Translations under genes and position numbers: made by a program
Part shown: in pieces, positions 36,477-45,023 of the stretch
How the letters are laid out: each line of letters begins with the position of its first letter
Position numbering within the stretch: position 1 is the stretch's first letter
The notes under the pieces: model-generated
Database searches by the model: none
Told to the model about the DNA's origin: nothing
The model's input: the letters and a program-made list of their open reading frames with translations, nothing else
Origin: Bacteroidales bacterium UBA1181
GTDB lineage: Bacteria; Bacteroidota; Bacteroidia; Bacteroidales; Paludibacteraceae
NCBI GenBank assembly: GCA_002310215.1
Contig: DBYR01000013.1
Coordinates: 111,791 to 175,790 of the forward strand
DNA: 64,000 bases
Reading direction: 5' to 3'

Positions 36477-37058
36477 TCATTGTTTCTTAAGTAGCTCTAT
36501 TGCCTTATATATCTTAGAATAAGAGCCTCCTTTATCCTCGTAAAATTTTGCTCTTTGACATGCCAATTCTATTTTCCCGTCGTCAACCATTTTTTTAACC
36601 CAATCTGAATTAGAGAGGAATGAGCCTTTCTTGTCGAAACATTTGATGTGTTTTCGCAAATCTTTTATTACAGATTCTGAAGTAGAGTAATGTTTGTTTG
36701 TATCCAAATAGTGAATTAAGAACCAATATTCAATGGAAGGTAAGCTATCACAGATTATCACGTTTTGTTTTTTCTCATACTTCTTTTTGAATTTATCCAA
36801 CTTCGTTTTAATCATATTGTTCCATTTGCTTACATCTGCATCAAATACACAGATGGCTATGCCATCCTCTTGAAGAACAGACTCCACCCGTTTCTCTATT
36901 TTATCTATATCTACATCCTCGAAAAAACGAGGCCTAATTTTCATCTTCCAATTCATTAAGGTTTGAAGATGTTTGAAATAATACTGCTCGGTGATACCTT
37001 CTCCTATAATAGTAGGTATCACCCTCCTTGGCTGTCTCGAAGCTACTTTTCTTGCCAT
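36477..37058 (-). CDS. rloB: RloB-family protein (AbiLii-like)
   Basis: 193 aa. The start RRVIPTIIGEGITEQYYFKHL, then ICVFDADV, IICDSLPSIEYWFLIHYLDT and the C-terminal part follow the RloB family, which has a TOPRIM-like core (conserved E, DxD-type acidic residues). It follows rloA by 9 bp. RloA-RloB pairs were first named as genes linked to type I restriction loci and correspond to the AbiL-type phage abortive infection pair; I infer the same role. Codon use and base composition are AT-rich compared with flanking metabolic genes. Confidence 0.82.
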   Translation of the reverse strand: MARKVASRQPRRVIPTIIGEGITEQYYFKHLQTLMNWKMKIRPRFFEDVDIDKIEKRVESVLQEDGIAICVFDADVSKWNNMIKTKLDKFKKKYEKKQNVIICDSLPSIEYWFLIHYLDTNKHYSTSESVIKDLRKHIKCFDKKGSFLSNSDWVKKMVDDGKIELACQRAKFYEDKGGSYSKIYKAIELLKKQ

Positions 37059-37067
37059 AGACTATAT

Positions 37068-38354
37068 TCATTTAAGGTTCGGTTTCGCACCAAATTTTCC
37101 GTTTTTATACGACTTTAAGATAGATGACATTTTATTTAAGCCTTTAAATTCAATAAGCGAGTAGAGATCCGTACTTCCTGATTCATCCTTTTCCGTAAAC
37201 CAGACAGAATCCTTGCGAATCAAGTCTCCAACAAGGTTTAACAAATCCAAACAATGAGTAGATATGAGCAACTGTGATTGTGATGCTTTGTTTTCAAGGA
37301 ATTTTTGAATGAGGAACTCCATCAATTCGGGATGTAACGACGATTCTAATTCATCAATACATAAAAATCCAGACTTGACCTCTGCCTCATATATCGCAGT
37401 TTCGACACCAATCATACGTTTAGTGCCAACAGACTGTTGATATTCGTTGAAGGCATATTCCTCCTCGCCCCTTTCATTTGTAACATTATGGGTGAATGAT
37501 GTTTTTATAGATTCAAATGTGCCTTTTTTCTTTAGATTTTCTTTTTCCGCATCTGGTATGGGAGATGATTCAATATATCTCATTAAATCAGTAGTAATAG
37601 GCTTATTTATAATTTCACTATTGATGCCAGTAATATTAAAATCTGCTTTATGAAGAAATGATAGGATATGATTCTTCAAATCCTCATTGTCACACAATTC
37701 CCTTTCCGCATATTCGTACATATGAGTAAATGGATGAATGTTTGGAAGCATTCTTTCCTTAAACCAGTTGCGAACTTTATCAATTTCACCCAGATCTACG
37801 TTGGCATTGCCTTTCGCAGAAAAAAACGAAATATTTTTTAAACAATCAAGTTCTATTTTCTCTTGAGCGACAGAACTCACTTTTACAGCTGCATGATTAA
37901 ACAATATTTTAGAAATATTGTTTTCTAAATTCCTTTTGAAAAGTAAAGTGGGCTGTTGGGAATTATATACATACAGTTTCTCACTATACACAGCGTTCCT
38001 GTCTAACCGCAAGTGGTACCAATAACGTCTTCTATCTACATAGAATTTCAAATCGAATTCGGAAGGCTGATTTGGAGTTTCTTTGTCAAGCAAAAATGGT
38101 TCAACCCCTGTGCCATCCTCACTGTCATTAGATTTCTTCAACCAAAAATCATTTAAGAAATCAAACGCACTAAGAAGATTGGATTTCCCTGATGCATTAG
38201 CACCGTATACCATGGCAAACTTTAACAAACGAGCACCATCAGGCATACTGATGACTTGTACTTCTTCCATATTCGTGCTCTTATCAGCCTCAAAACTAAA
38301 TACTACCTCCTTTCGAAAAGAACGAAAGTTTTTTATTTTCAATTCTTGTATCAT
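37068..38354 (-). CDS. rloA: RloA-family AAA_15 ATPase (AbiLi-like)
   Basis: 428 aa. The N-terminus MIQELKIKNFRSF and Walker A MVYGANASGKSNLL (P-loop 51-58), the ABC/SMC-type Walker B GFLCIDELESSLHPELMEFLI and the switch His LISTHCLDLLNL identify a COG1106-type ATPase. It probably senses infection and activates RloB (inference from AbiL). The ATG at 38354 is chosen; a GTG two codons earlier is alternative. A minus-strand TAACTTTG (38377-38384) is a good -7 box. The divergent operon begins at 38694. Confidence 0.87.
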   Translation of the reverse strand: MIQELKIKNFRSFRKEVVFSFEADKSTNMEEVQVISMPDGARLLKFAMVYGANASGKSNLLSAFDFLNDFWLKKSNDSEDGTGVEPFLLDKETPNQPSEFDLKFYVDRRRYWYHLRLDRNAVYSEKLYVYNSQQPTLLFKRNLENNISKILFNHAAVKVSSVAQEKIELDCLKNISFFSAKGNANVDLGEIDKVRNWFKERMLPNIHPFTHMYEYAERELCDNEDLKNHILSFLHKADFNITGINSEIINKPITTDLMRYIESSPIPDAEKENLKKKGTFESIKTSFTHNVTNERGEEEYAFNEYQQSVGTKRMIGVETAIYEAEVKSGFLCIDELESSLHPELMEFLIQKFLENKASQSQLLISTHCLDLLNLVGDLIRKDSVWFTEKDESGSTDLYSLIEFKGLNKMSSILKSYKNGKFGAKPNLK

Positions 38355-38376
38355 TTTCACCTAATAGTTTCTGTTG

Positions 38377-38384
38377 CAAAGTTA
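38377..38384 (-). promoter_or_regulatory. -7 box of rloAB
   Basis: Reads TAACTTTG on the minus strand, 22 bp before the rloA ATG; a TTG-type -33 at 38402-38404 is about 17 bp away. Confidence 0.5.
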
Positions 38385-38500
38385 CACTATAAAATCATAT
38401 ACAACATGGAAAACCGCCATTTTAATACATTTTATTCTTAATAATTGACACTTCCCGCCTAATATTAAATATAGAATCAATGTAAATGTCATTTTTATTC

Positions 38501-38617
38501 TGCCATATTGTCACAATAAAATGATCAAGATTGTCAGTTTTATTTTTAAAACTAGATTAAAAACTGCCTATATGGCAAACTGGATGAATAATTTGGCATA
38601 TTTTATATTTGGCATAT
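38501..38617 (+). promoter_or_regulatory. Cluster of GCCATAT/GGCATAT motifs upstream of the TM-MBL-E2 operon
   Basis: TGCCATATTG (38501-38510), TGCC-TATA-TGGCA (38565-38577), and TTTGGCATAT twice (38592-38601 and 38608-38617). The last overlaps a TATATTTG -7 box (38604-38611). The spacing and mixed orientation look like operator sites for a dimeric regulator in the 339-bp divergent intergenic region; no regulator gene is adjacent. Confidence 0.4.
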
Positions 38618-38693
38618 GGTTTGAATGTAAGTTTATGCGTTATAAACTAAAAACCAGGACTAAGGAACCTGACAACGCAAAAAACAATAAATT

Positions 38694-39404
38694 ATGAAGA
38701 GCATTTACAATAAAAGAGCTAGATTGTTTTCATCTATTGCAGCGATGGCAATTCCTTTGATAGTTTTATCATTTATTTTTATCCATATGGGTATACCTAC
38801 TATCTGGGACATTCCGGGAACAAAGGCTATTACTTCTTTCATTCCTTCTGCGTTGATTATTGCAACCATTGGTTATCTACTTGAGGAATTGTTTAATTCC
38901 ACATCGAAAATAATTTTCCAATTTCCTCTCTTTTCGGAAAATGAAACAAACATGCCAACAACAAAACTTTTATCGTGGAGTTCTAAGGAGCGTTTGTCAG
39001 ATGATATGATAAAGCAGATAGCAATACGGGTAAGACACGATTTTGGCATTACTCTTATGTCTGCCACAGAAGAGAAAAAGAAATCTAATGCCAAAGAAGC
39101 AAAACGTAGAATTGTAGATGCTGTGGGTAAGATACGAGAAGAAACACGAGAAAATGAAAATTTAATGAGATATAATATTCAATATGGCTTTTGTAGGAAT
39201 TATCTTGGAGGCTCAGTATATGCATTACTTTTCCTTGTTGTAGCAATTATTATTAATTGCAATATCGCATTCATGAATAACATACTTTTATGGATGTTGT
39301 TGGGTATACAAATCATACTAGTTGTACTGTTCTTTTTTTCACTTAAACATATAGGAAATTCATACGCAAGAGCTTTGTATAACGCATATATATCTAAAAA
39401 ATAA
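38694..39404 (+). CDS. Four-TM membrane protein of a putative defence operon
   Basis: 236 aa, family not recognised. Two N-terminal hydrophobic helices (about 11-32 and 43-63), a soluble charged middle of about 100 residues (about 70-165), with a Lys/Glu-rich helical stretch (EEKKKSNAKEAKRRIVDAVGKIREETRENEN), and two C-terminal helices (about 168-188 and 192-212). Such a layout is common in membrane effectors of nucleotide- or ubiquitin-like-controlled immunity systems, but no specific domain is claimed. It is separated by 5 bp from the MBL-fold gene, so both are co-transcribed. The sequence is conspicuously AT-rich. Confidence 0.6.
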   Translation: MKSIYNKRARLFSSIAAMAIPLIVLSFIFIHMGIPTIWDIPGTKAITSFIPSALIIATIGYLLEELFNSTSKIIFQFPLFSENETNMPTTKLLSWSSKERLSDDMIKQIAIRVRHDFGITLMSATEEKKKSNAKEAKRRIVDAVGKIREETRENENLMRYNIQYGFCRNYLGGSVYALLFLVVAIIINCNIAFMNNILLWMLLGIQIILVVLFFFSLKHIGNSYARALYNAYISKK

Positions 39405-39409
39405 GTTTT

Positions 39410-40615
39410 ATGGACAAAAATATTATTACATTTTATCCCGTAGACAATGGGGATTGCATTCTTTTGGAAATGAAAAATGGTCTAAAGATGATGTGGGACT
39501 GCAAGTTTAGAAACTCTGTGGAAAATTCAGATGACGAAAGCAAATTTGATGTGATTAATAATTTGCTAAATTACAAACTTGAAAAAAAGGTGAGTAAACT
39601 ACCTTTCATAGATGCTTTTGTGCTATCACATCCTGATCAAGACCATTGTCTGGGCTTTAACAACAAATTCTATTTGGGTGATCCTATAAAAATATCACAA
39701 AAGGACATTGATGCCCAAAAGATTCTTATTGGAGAATTATGGTATTCACCAAGAGTATTTATAGAACATACTGACGAATTATGTGTTGATGCCATTGCGT
39801 TTAAAAAAGAAGCAGATAGACGTATGCGATTGTTTAAGGAGGATCCTGTTAGAGCCAATCAAGATGGTAATAGAATAAGAATTGTAGGTTGGGCCGATCT
39901 TGACAATCTTGTTGGATTAGAAAAAAGGATCACCATTCCTGGCAGTGAAATTAACGAAGTAAATGGCCATAACTATAATGATTTCAGAATCTTTATTCAT
40001 TCCCCATTTCGTAATGCGATTGAAAATAATGATAGAAATGAAACAAACATTGTAATGCAATTTAGATTCGATTGGAATTCCATTAAGGATGTGGCAAATT
40101 TGATTCTTGGTGGTGATGCTGAATGGCGTGTTTGGGAGAAAATCGTTAAATTAAGTGATGTGAAAACTCTTAAATGGGACCTTTTTGAAGCTCCACATCA
40201 TTGTAGTTGGTCGTTCTTTGCTGACGATAGGGAAAATGACAAACCCAATAAGAGTTCTTTGGATTTTCTGGCAAAACGAAATAGCAAAGCAATTATTGTG
40301 TCATCGTCAAAGTATATTTCTCATAAAGATTCTAATCCTCCATGCAAAAAAGCAAAAAATAGATATGTAAAAGAAATAGGCGAAAATAATTTTTACTGTA
40401 CTGGGGGAGATTGTATTGATGGCACTCCCTCTCCTCTTGCCTTTGAGGTTACAAATTCTGGGTTCAAAAAAATTGAGCATAAAATCGATGATAGTCAAGC
40501 ACATGATTATGCAGATGCATTTATCAATGGTAAATTAAAACTAGGAGCTACAGGATTAAATCTATCGTTGGGTAATTCTATTGCAAAGTCTGGGGGATTC
40601 TATGGTAAAGAATAA
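39410..40615 (+). CDS. ComEC-like metallo-beta-lactamase-fold protein
   Basis: 401 aa, soluble, no signal peptide. It opens with IITFYPVDNGDCILLEM, as ComEC/Rec2-type MBL domains do. The metal motif is SHPDQDH (73-79), followed by NETNIVMQFRF (210-220), LILGGDAEW (231-239) and FEAPHHCSW (259-267), which correspond in order to the SHPDxDH, NxxSLVL, GDxE and VPHHGS elements of the ComEC MBL family. A nuclease, phosphodiesterase or peptidase-like hydrolase is plausible. The last 14 bp overlap the start of the E2-like gene, implying translational coupling. Confidence 0.8.
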   Translation: MDKNIITFYPVDNGDCILLEMKNGLKMMWDCKFRNSVENSDDESKFDVINNLLNYKLEKKVSKLPFIDAFVLSHPDQDHCLGFNNKFYLGDPIKISQKDIDAQKILIGELWYSPRVFIEHTDELCVDAIAFKKEADRRMRLFKEDPVRANQDGNRIRIVGWADLDNLVGLEKRITIPGSEINEVNGHNYNDFRIFIHSPFRNAIENNDRNETNIVMQFRFDWNSIKDVANLILGGDAEWRVWEKIVKLSDVKTLKWDLFEAPHHCSWSFFADDRENDKPNKSSLDFLAKRNSKAIIVSSSKYISHKDSNPPCKKAKNRYVKEIGENNFYCTGGDCIDGTPSPLAFEVTNSGFKKIEHKIDDSQAHDYADAFINGKLKLGATGLNLSLGNSIAKSGGFYGKE

Positions 40616-41027
40616 TTTTCATACATCAAATAATAACGACAAGCAAATTGCCGCAATGAAACATTTTTATCCAAAATGCACATACATAAAAAGGGAGGGA
40701 CAAGTGATTTTCACTTTTTGGTTAAAAGTATTAGATTCCCTTCCCGAGTATAAAGTCAAAATAATATACCAAGGGAATCTCCGACCCAAAGTGTTTGTGC
40801 TTTCCCCAAAGATTGTTGATCAAGCCAAACACACCTATAAAGATGGAAGTTTGTGTTTGTACCACGATCGCAATTTTAAATGGTCCTCATCAAAATTGAT
40901 TGCGAAAAATATAGTTGGATGGACAGCGGCATGGATCTATTTTTATGAGTACTGGTTACAAACAGGGAAATGGATAGCAAAAGAGGTTCCTCATTCCTTG
41001 CAACAAGACAAAACTCTAATGAATTAG
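40602..41027 (+). CDS. Stand-alone E2-like (ubiquitin-conjugating-like) protein
   Basis: 141 aa from the ATG at 40602. The core FTFWLKV....YKVKIIYQGNLRPKVFVLSP, then H77-TYKDGSLCLYH, then WTAAWIYFYEYWLQTGKW follows prokaryotic E2-like proteins seen in bacterial immunity operons, where the Cys in GSLCLY (C85 here) is the candidate thioester-forming residue and a His lies eight residues before it. The gene overlaps the MBL gene by 14 bp. No E1, JAB peptidase, ubiquitin-like protein or CD-NTase is adjacent, so what it conjugates is open. A terminator follows 8 bp after its stop. Confidence 0.7.
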   Translation: MVKNNFHTSNNNDKQIAAMKHFYPKCTYIKREGQVIFTFWLKVLDSLPEYKVKIIYQGNLRPKVFVLSPKIVDQAKHTYKDGSLCLYHDRNFKWSSSKLIAKNIVGWTAAWIYFYEYWLQTGKWIAKEVPHSLQQDKTLMN

Positions 41028-41034
41028 TGTAGAA

Positions 41035-41076
41035 GGGAAAGATAGTCTGAACACAAACGGCTATCTCTCCCTTTAA
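41035..41076 (+). terminator. Terminator of the TM-MBL-E2 operon
   Basis: GGGAAAGATAG (41035-41045) pairs with CTATCTCTCCC (41061-41071) with one mismatch, followed by TTTAAAT. Confidence 0.65.
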
Positions 41077-41109
41077 ATCCAGCTGCTAATAAATTATGGG
41101 ACGATTCCT

Positions 41110-41250
41110 TCCCATTCGACATTTCTGTGTCTAGACACACTTTTCTCGACTGGACTCCACCGAAACGTGATCGATAAAGGCTCGTTATTAAACAAAAAAA
41201 CCTTGCAATTCCTGTTCCGTTTGTATAACTTTGTAAGTGGCAGACAGAAA
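41110..41250 (+). promoter_or_regulatory. Duplicated promoter/leader repeat, copy 1 (before the GH5 gene)
   Basis: About 135 bp, strongly similar to 43359-43495. It contains a perfect 14-bp palindrome, TGTGTCTAGACACA (41126-41139), outer arms CCATTCGA/TCGACTGG, and a promoter with TTG, 20 bp and TAACTTTG (near 41204-41236). The GH5 ATG lies about 110 bp downstream. Confidence 0.7.
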
Positions 41251-41343
41251 GAGAGTGGTATTTATTGCGTTAGTGTGTTCCAAAACAGGGCCCTTCTCTT
41301 CCGTCCGATTAAGGATTATCTAACTATTTTGAAATTTATACAG

Positions 41344-43227
41344 ATGAAAAAATTTTTTACACTAATTGCTCTATTTGCGTTTGCATTCTCGGCTTATGCA
41401 TTGGAAGGATTGAAGTTGGTAGGTACCCAATTGTGTACGGAAAGTGGGAAGCCCATTCAATTGAGAGGATGGAGTACCCATGGCTCATGGTTTAAAGAGT
41501 GCTATGACGAGGAGGAGGATTTCTCCGCCATGAAAAGGAAAGGCGCTAATGTGGCGCGTATTGTCACGTACTTCAACGAAGGTGAAGGCATAAATGAGGC
41601 GTGGGTTAAGAATTGCATCGATTTTTGCGCCAACCAAAACATGTATTGCATCGTCGATTGGCACTTGACAAAAGATCGGGAAGAGTTGAAAGGTAACCCG
41701 ATGACCAGAGTGGAAGACGCTAAGAACTTCTTCCATGACATCTCCGAATACGTCAGCGAAAAGGATTACAATCATGTATTGTACGAGATATGCAACGAAC
41801 CTGTCTTCGACTCCATATCGGATGGTTGGGGGTCGAAGGATCCTTATGAAGTTGGGAAAGAATATGTGTGGGGTTGGATAAAGGATTATTGCAAGGAAAT
41901 CCTTCCAGTCATCAAAGCGAACGACTCCACCTCGATCGTATTGGTAGGCACGCCGCAATGGGACCAAGCCCTGGTATTCCCTTTCCTGGATCCAATCGAC
42001 GAGATGGGCATGAACGTGATGTACAGTTTTCACTATTACGCGTATGACCAGGAAATATATCTGGGCGAGCTGAGCAGCGCATCGGCTTTTATCCCTTTGT
42101 TCGTAACGACATGGAGCCTTTCCAGCCAAGAAAATGGCACAAAGATATCGACAGAAAACGCTGATAAGTTAATGACCGTATGCAACGGAAAGAATATTGG
42201 CGGACAAGTCATCAGTTGGGTCAACTGGAGTTGGAGCTACCTGGATTCACCAGAAAATTCTTTCAGCTCAATAGAGAATTACGACAAGAAAAACTTTTCA
42301 GAGGCTGGGAAATATGTTATGAAACAATTGTCGAAAGGTGACAATTTTGTCTTTGGTGAATCTCAGGCGTATGATAGCGCACAAGTGTTTGACGGTGTGA
42401 ACGACTTCTACTTGGCACTGGAGAAATACGACCAGGGAGGAATCAACAATGCCTACTATGACTTTGACGAGGATTGGGTAGCGTGCGCACCTACCCCATG
42501 TAACAGTGGAGTTGCCGGTATGTATGAAGGTGTTCGTGGCGACGATGCTGTAGACATAGGTTACACCAATGAGGAGAACCCAGGAGATGGCTACTATAGC
42601 TTGAGCTACATCGGTCGAGGCGAATGGGTGAAATATACCATCAATGTGAAACATCCTGGCGACTATGAATTCGAGACTTACACGAACAACCATATAGATT
42701 ACAACATCATCGCATTCACGGTTGATGGCAAGAATGCGCTTGTCGATGAGGATGGGAAGGAGATATACCGCGCATTGGAATTGCAACCCAGTGGCGAAGG
42801 TGAAAAAATGGATGGTTACAATGATTGGGGATGGACGAAACCTATATGCCCATACGCACCAGAGAAAAAGTTCCGTCTGCGCTTCAATGAGACGGGTGAA
42901 CATAAATTAGGCATTGTCTTCATGACAGACGGTTCCGGTTTGGGTTCCCTTAAGATCATTGGTAAACCTGAGAATGCGGTGAACGTTGAGGATGTGAACA
43001 ACCTAGTCGTTCGGTTGTGGCCTAACCCATCCGAGGACGGTTCCCTGAACGTCTCCGTCAACTACGATTCCGACATCACCATCTATAGCGCACAAGGAGT
43101 TGCCGTATTCTCCAAAACAGTAGCCGCCGGTGTGACAACATTGAACACCTCATTGGCTGCCGGCGCCTATTACGTGAAGGTGCGAAATGAGAACGGTATT
43201 TTCACAAATAAATTCATTGTGAAATAA
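41344..43227 (+). CDS. Secreted GH5-family protein without catalytic nucleophile, CBM6-like and T9SS domains
   Basis: 627 aa. Signal peptide 1-19. GH5 endoglucanase-like barrel about 20-340: QLRGWSTHG, IVDWH, acid/base Glu E152 in YEICNEPVF, substrate-site SFHYYAYD, and ISWVNWSW. The nucleophile motif that reads FVTEWG in active relatives is FVTTWS here, with Thr at 256 in place of Glu, so normal retaining hydrolysis should be impossible. It is probably a binding protein or a decayed enzyme. A CBM6-like beta-sandwich (about 392-540) and a type A T9SS sorting domain (about 550-627, WPNPSEDGSLNV to NKFIVK) follow. I chose the ATG at 41344 because the upstream in-frame start at 41167 lies inside the promoter repeat. 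Confidence 0.85.
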   Translation: MKKFFTLIALFAFAFSAYALEGLKLVGTQLCTESGKPIQLRGWSTHGSWFKECYDEEEDFSAMKRKGANVARIVTYFNEGEGINEAWVKNCIDFCANQNMYCIVDWHLTKDREELKGNPMTRVEDAKNFFHDISEYVSEKDYNHVLYEICNEPVFDSISDGWGSKDPYEVGKEYVWGWIKDYCKEILPVIKANDSTSIVLVGTPQWDQALVFPFLDPIDEMGMNVMYSFHYYAYDQEIYLGELSSASAFIPLFVTTWSLSSQENGTKISTENADKLMTVCNGKNIGGQVISWVNWSWSYLDSPENSFSSIENYDKKNFSEAGKYVMKQLSKGDNFVFGESQAYDSAQVFDGVNDFYLALEKYDQGGINNAYYDFDEDWVACAPTPCNSGVAGMYEGVRGDDAVDIGYTNEENPGDGYYSLSYIGRGEWVKYTINVKHPGDYEFETYTNNHIDYNIIAFTVDGKNALVDEDGKEIYRALELQPSGEGEKMDGYNDWGWTKPICPYAPEKKFRLRFNETGEHKLGIVFMTDGSGLGSLKIIGKPENAVNVEDVNNLVVRLWPNPSEDGSLNVSVNYDSDITIYSAQGVAVFSKTVAAGVTTLNTSLAAGAYYVKVRNENGIFTNKFIVK

Positions 43228-43308
43228 TCGACCGTATCCATTCTCGTCCACCAATAGGAGGAAAGGGGTGGCATCTATATCATAGATGGCATCGCTTCCC
43301 TCTTGTTG
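43228..43308. repeat. About 80-bp repeat downstream of GH5 (copy A of 43499-43572)
   Basis: Shares TCGTCCACCA, GGAGGAAA and GGGTGGCATC with 43499-43572, in the same orientation. Contains a small hairpin CATCTAT/ATAGATG (about 43273-43289). The two copies bracket the second promoter repeat, so the whole 43228-43602 gap (375 bp) is built from duplicated regulatory pieces. Confidence 0.5.
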
Positions 43309-43358
43309 GTGGTTCGTTTTTTGTACAATCATCTGAAAATCATGCCATTCCCCTATAT

Positions 43359-43495
43359 CCCATTCGATATTTCTGTGTCTAGACACACTTTTCTCGAATG
43401 GACTTCGTACAAACGTGATAGATAACGGTACGTTATTAAACAAAAAAAATTGTGCTTTCTATTCCGTTTGTATATTTTTGTGAGTGACAGATTCA
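43359..43495 (+). promoter_or_regulatory. Duplicated promoter/leader repeat, copy 2 (before the esterase gene)
   Basis: Same elements as copy 1: palindrome TGTGTCTAGACACA (43374-43387), here with perfect outer arms CCATTCGA/TCGAATGG, and TTG-N20-TATTTTTG. The two genes should respond to the same signal. Confidence 0.7.
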
Positions 43496-43602
43496 ATAAT
43501 CGATCATTTCCACTTTCGTCCACCAAAGGGAGGAAAAGGGTGGCATCTTCAGCACAGATGGCAACATTGCTCATGTCTGTAAAAACAATAAAAATATTAC
43601 CC

Positions 43603-44943
43603 ATGAAAAAGCATCTTATTTTAGTCATTTTTTCTCTTATTGGTGGTTCGCTATTCGCCCAACCGTTGGACAAAGAGGCAGCCGAGTCGGCCAAGGAGCA
43701 GGTCATCGCGGAATGGAAAGCCCAGATGTCCGCTATATATGACCAAGCATATCAAGAACATATCATCCGTCGTGACGGGTTACAGTTAGGGCTGGGATAC
43801 TTCATCCGAGGCGCGGAACCTGCAGGGGGACGTAGCCTTTGGATCTCCATGCACGGTGGCGGAAACGCCCCCAAGGAAACGAATGACCAACAGTGGGAGA
43901 ACCAAATATACCTTTACCAACCGCAAGGCATCTACGTGGCGCCGAGAGCTCCGTGGAATGATTGGGACATGTGGTTCAAAGCGCCTATCGACTCCCTCTT
44001 CCAGGACTTGATCACCATGATGATCGTTAAGGAGAATATCAACCCTGATAAAGTGTATATCATGGGCTATTCCGCCGGAGGGGACGGTGTCTGGCGACTG
44101 GCACCTCGCCTCGCTGACCATTGGGCCGCCGCCGCCATGATGGCCGGTCACCCGGGCGACGTGGGACTACGTAACTTGGTTAACACTCCTTTCACCATTT
44201 GGGTGGGCGCCCTCGACTCCGCCTACGACCGCAACAAGGAGGTGCAGAAGAGAGGGGAGGAAATGGATGAACTTAGCCAATCTGTGCCAGGGAAATATAT
44301 CCATGAGACCCATATCGTCGCGGGGAAAGGTCACTGGATGGACCAGGTGGACACCGCCGCCGTCAGCTGGATGCAACGCTACACCCGCGACGCCCATCCG
44401 CAACAGATCATCTGGACGCAGGAGGAATGCTTGCGGAACGCTTTCTATTGGGTCTCCTTGCCCCCTTCCGTGAAACCAGTGCGGGGCAACACCTTCGACG
44501 CGAGAATCGAGGGAAACACTATCACCATCGATAAGATGGATTATGATGAGGTGGTCATCTGGCTGGACGATGACATGGTGGACCTCTCCCAGCCCGTCAC
44601 CATCCAATACGACGGAAGGACGCTCTTCCGGCAAGTGGTGGAGAGAACAGAAGAGAGCATGCGGCAATCCATCTACGAACGCAAAGACCCATCCTTCTGT
44701 TTCCCTGCCAACGTCACGATTTCCAAAGACATGACAGTGGAAGACACTGGTATAGAGGAGGTTGAGGCCTCCCTGTTGTGGCGTGATGATATCCGACGGA
44801 TTGAAGCCTATGACCTGCAAGGACATACGCTCTGCTCCACCACACAGCGGGATGAATACCTGCGATTCGCCCAAAAGTACGGATGCATCCACATCATAAG
44901 GTTGCATTTTGACAACTTCAGCAAGGTGGAAACACGGAAATAA
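43603..44943 (+). CDS. Secreted alpha/beta hydrolase (esterase-like)
   Basis: 446 aa. Signal peptide 1-19 (ends LFAQ). The alpha/beta hydrolase domain holds SMHGGGNAP (oxyanion region), the nucleophile elbow MGYSAGGDGVW with S157, an Asp in VGALDSAYDR (D205) and a His in GKGHWMDQVD (H244), a complete and ordered triad. Residues about 310-446 form a beta-type C-terminal region ending in a partial sorting-like segment (IEAYDLQGHTL). Likely a carbohydrate esterase or peptidase-like hydrolase acting on plant polymer decorations, judged by its shared promoter with the GH5 gene. Exact substrate unknown. ATG at 43603 chosen for the signal peptide. Confidence 0.78.
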   Translation: MKKHLILVIFSLIGGSLFAQPLDKEAAESAKEQVIAEWKAQMSAIYDQAYQEHIIRRDGLQLGLGYFIRGAEPAGGRSLWISMHGGGNAPKETNDQQWENQIYLYQPQGIYVAPRAPWNDWDMWFKAPIDSLFQDLITMMIVKENINPDKVYIMGYSAGGDGVWRLAPRLADHWAAAAMMAGHPGDVGLRNLVNTPFTIWVGALDSAYDRNKEVQKRGEEMDELSQSVPGKYIHETHIVAGKGHWMDQVDTAAVSWMQRYTRDAHPQQIIWTQEECLRNAFYWVSLPPSVKPVRGNTFDARIEGNTITIDKMDYDEVVIWLDDDMVDLSQPVTIQYDGRTLFRQVVERTEESMRQSIYERKDPSFCFPANVTISKDMTVEDTGIEEVEASLLWRDDIRRIEAYDLQGHTLCSTTQRDEYLRFAQKYGCIHIIRLHFDNFSKVETRK

Positions 44944-45023
44944 TAAGAATTTGGCTCAACTACATTTGCCACTCCGTTCATTTATCATAATTTCGCGGCA
45001 TTAAAAACCACACATGGGAGAAC

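Noticed and set aside
41167..41343. Upstream extension of the GH5 gene
   Set aside because: It lies within the duplicated promoter repeat and would bury the signal peptide 59 residues into the protein.
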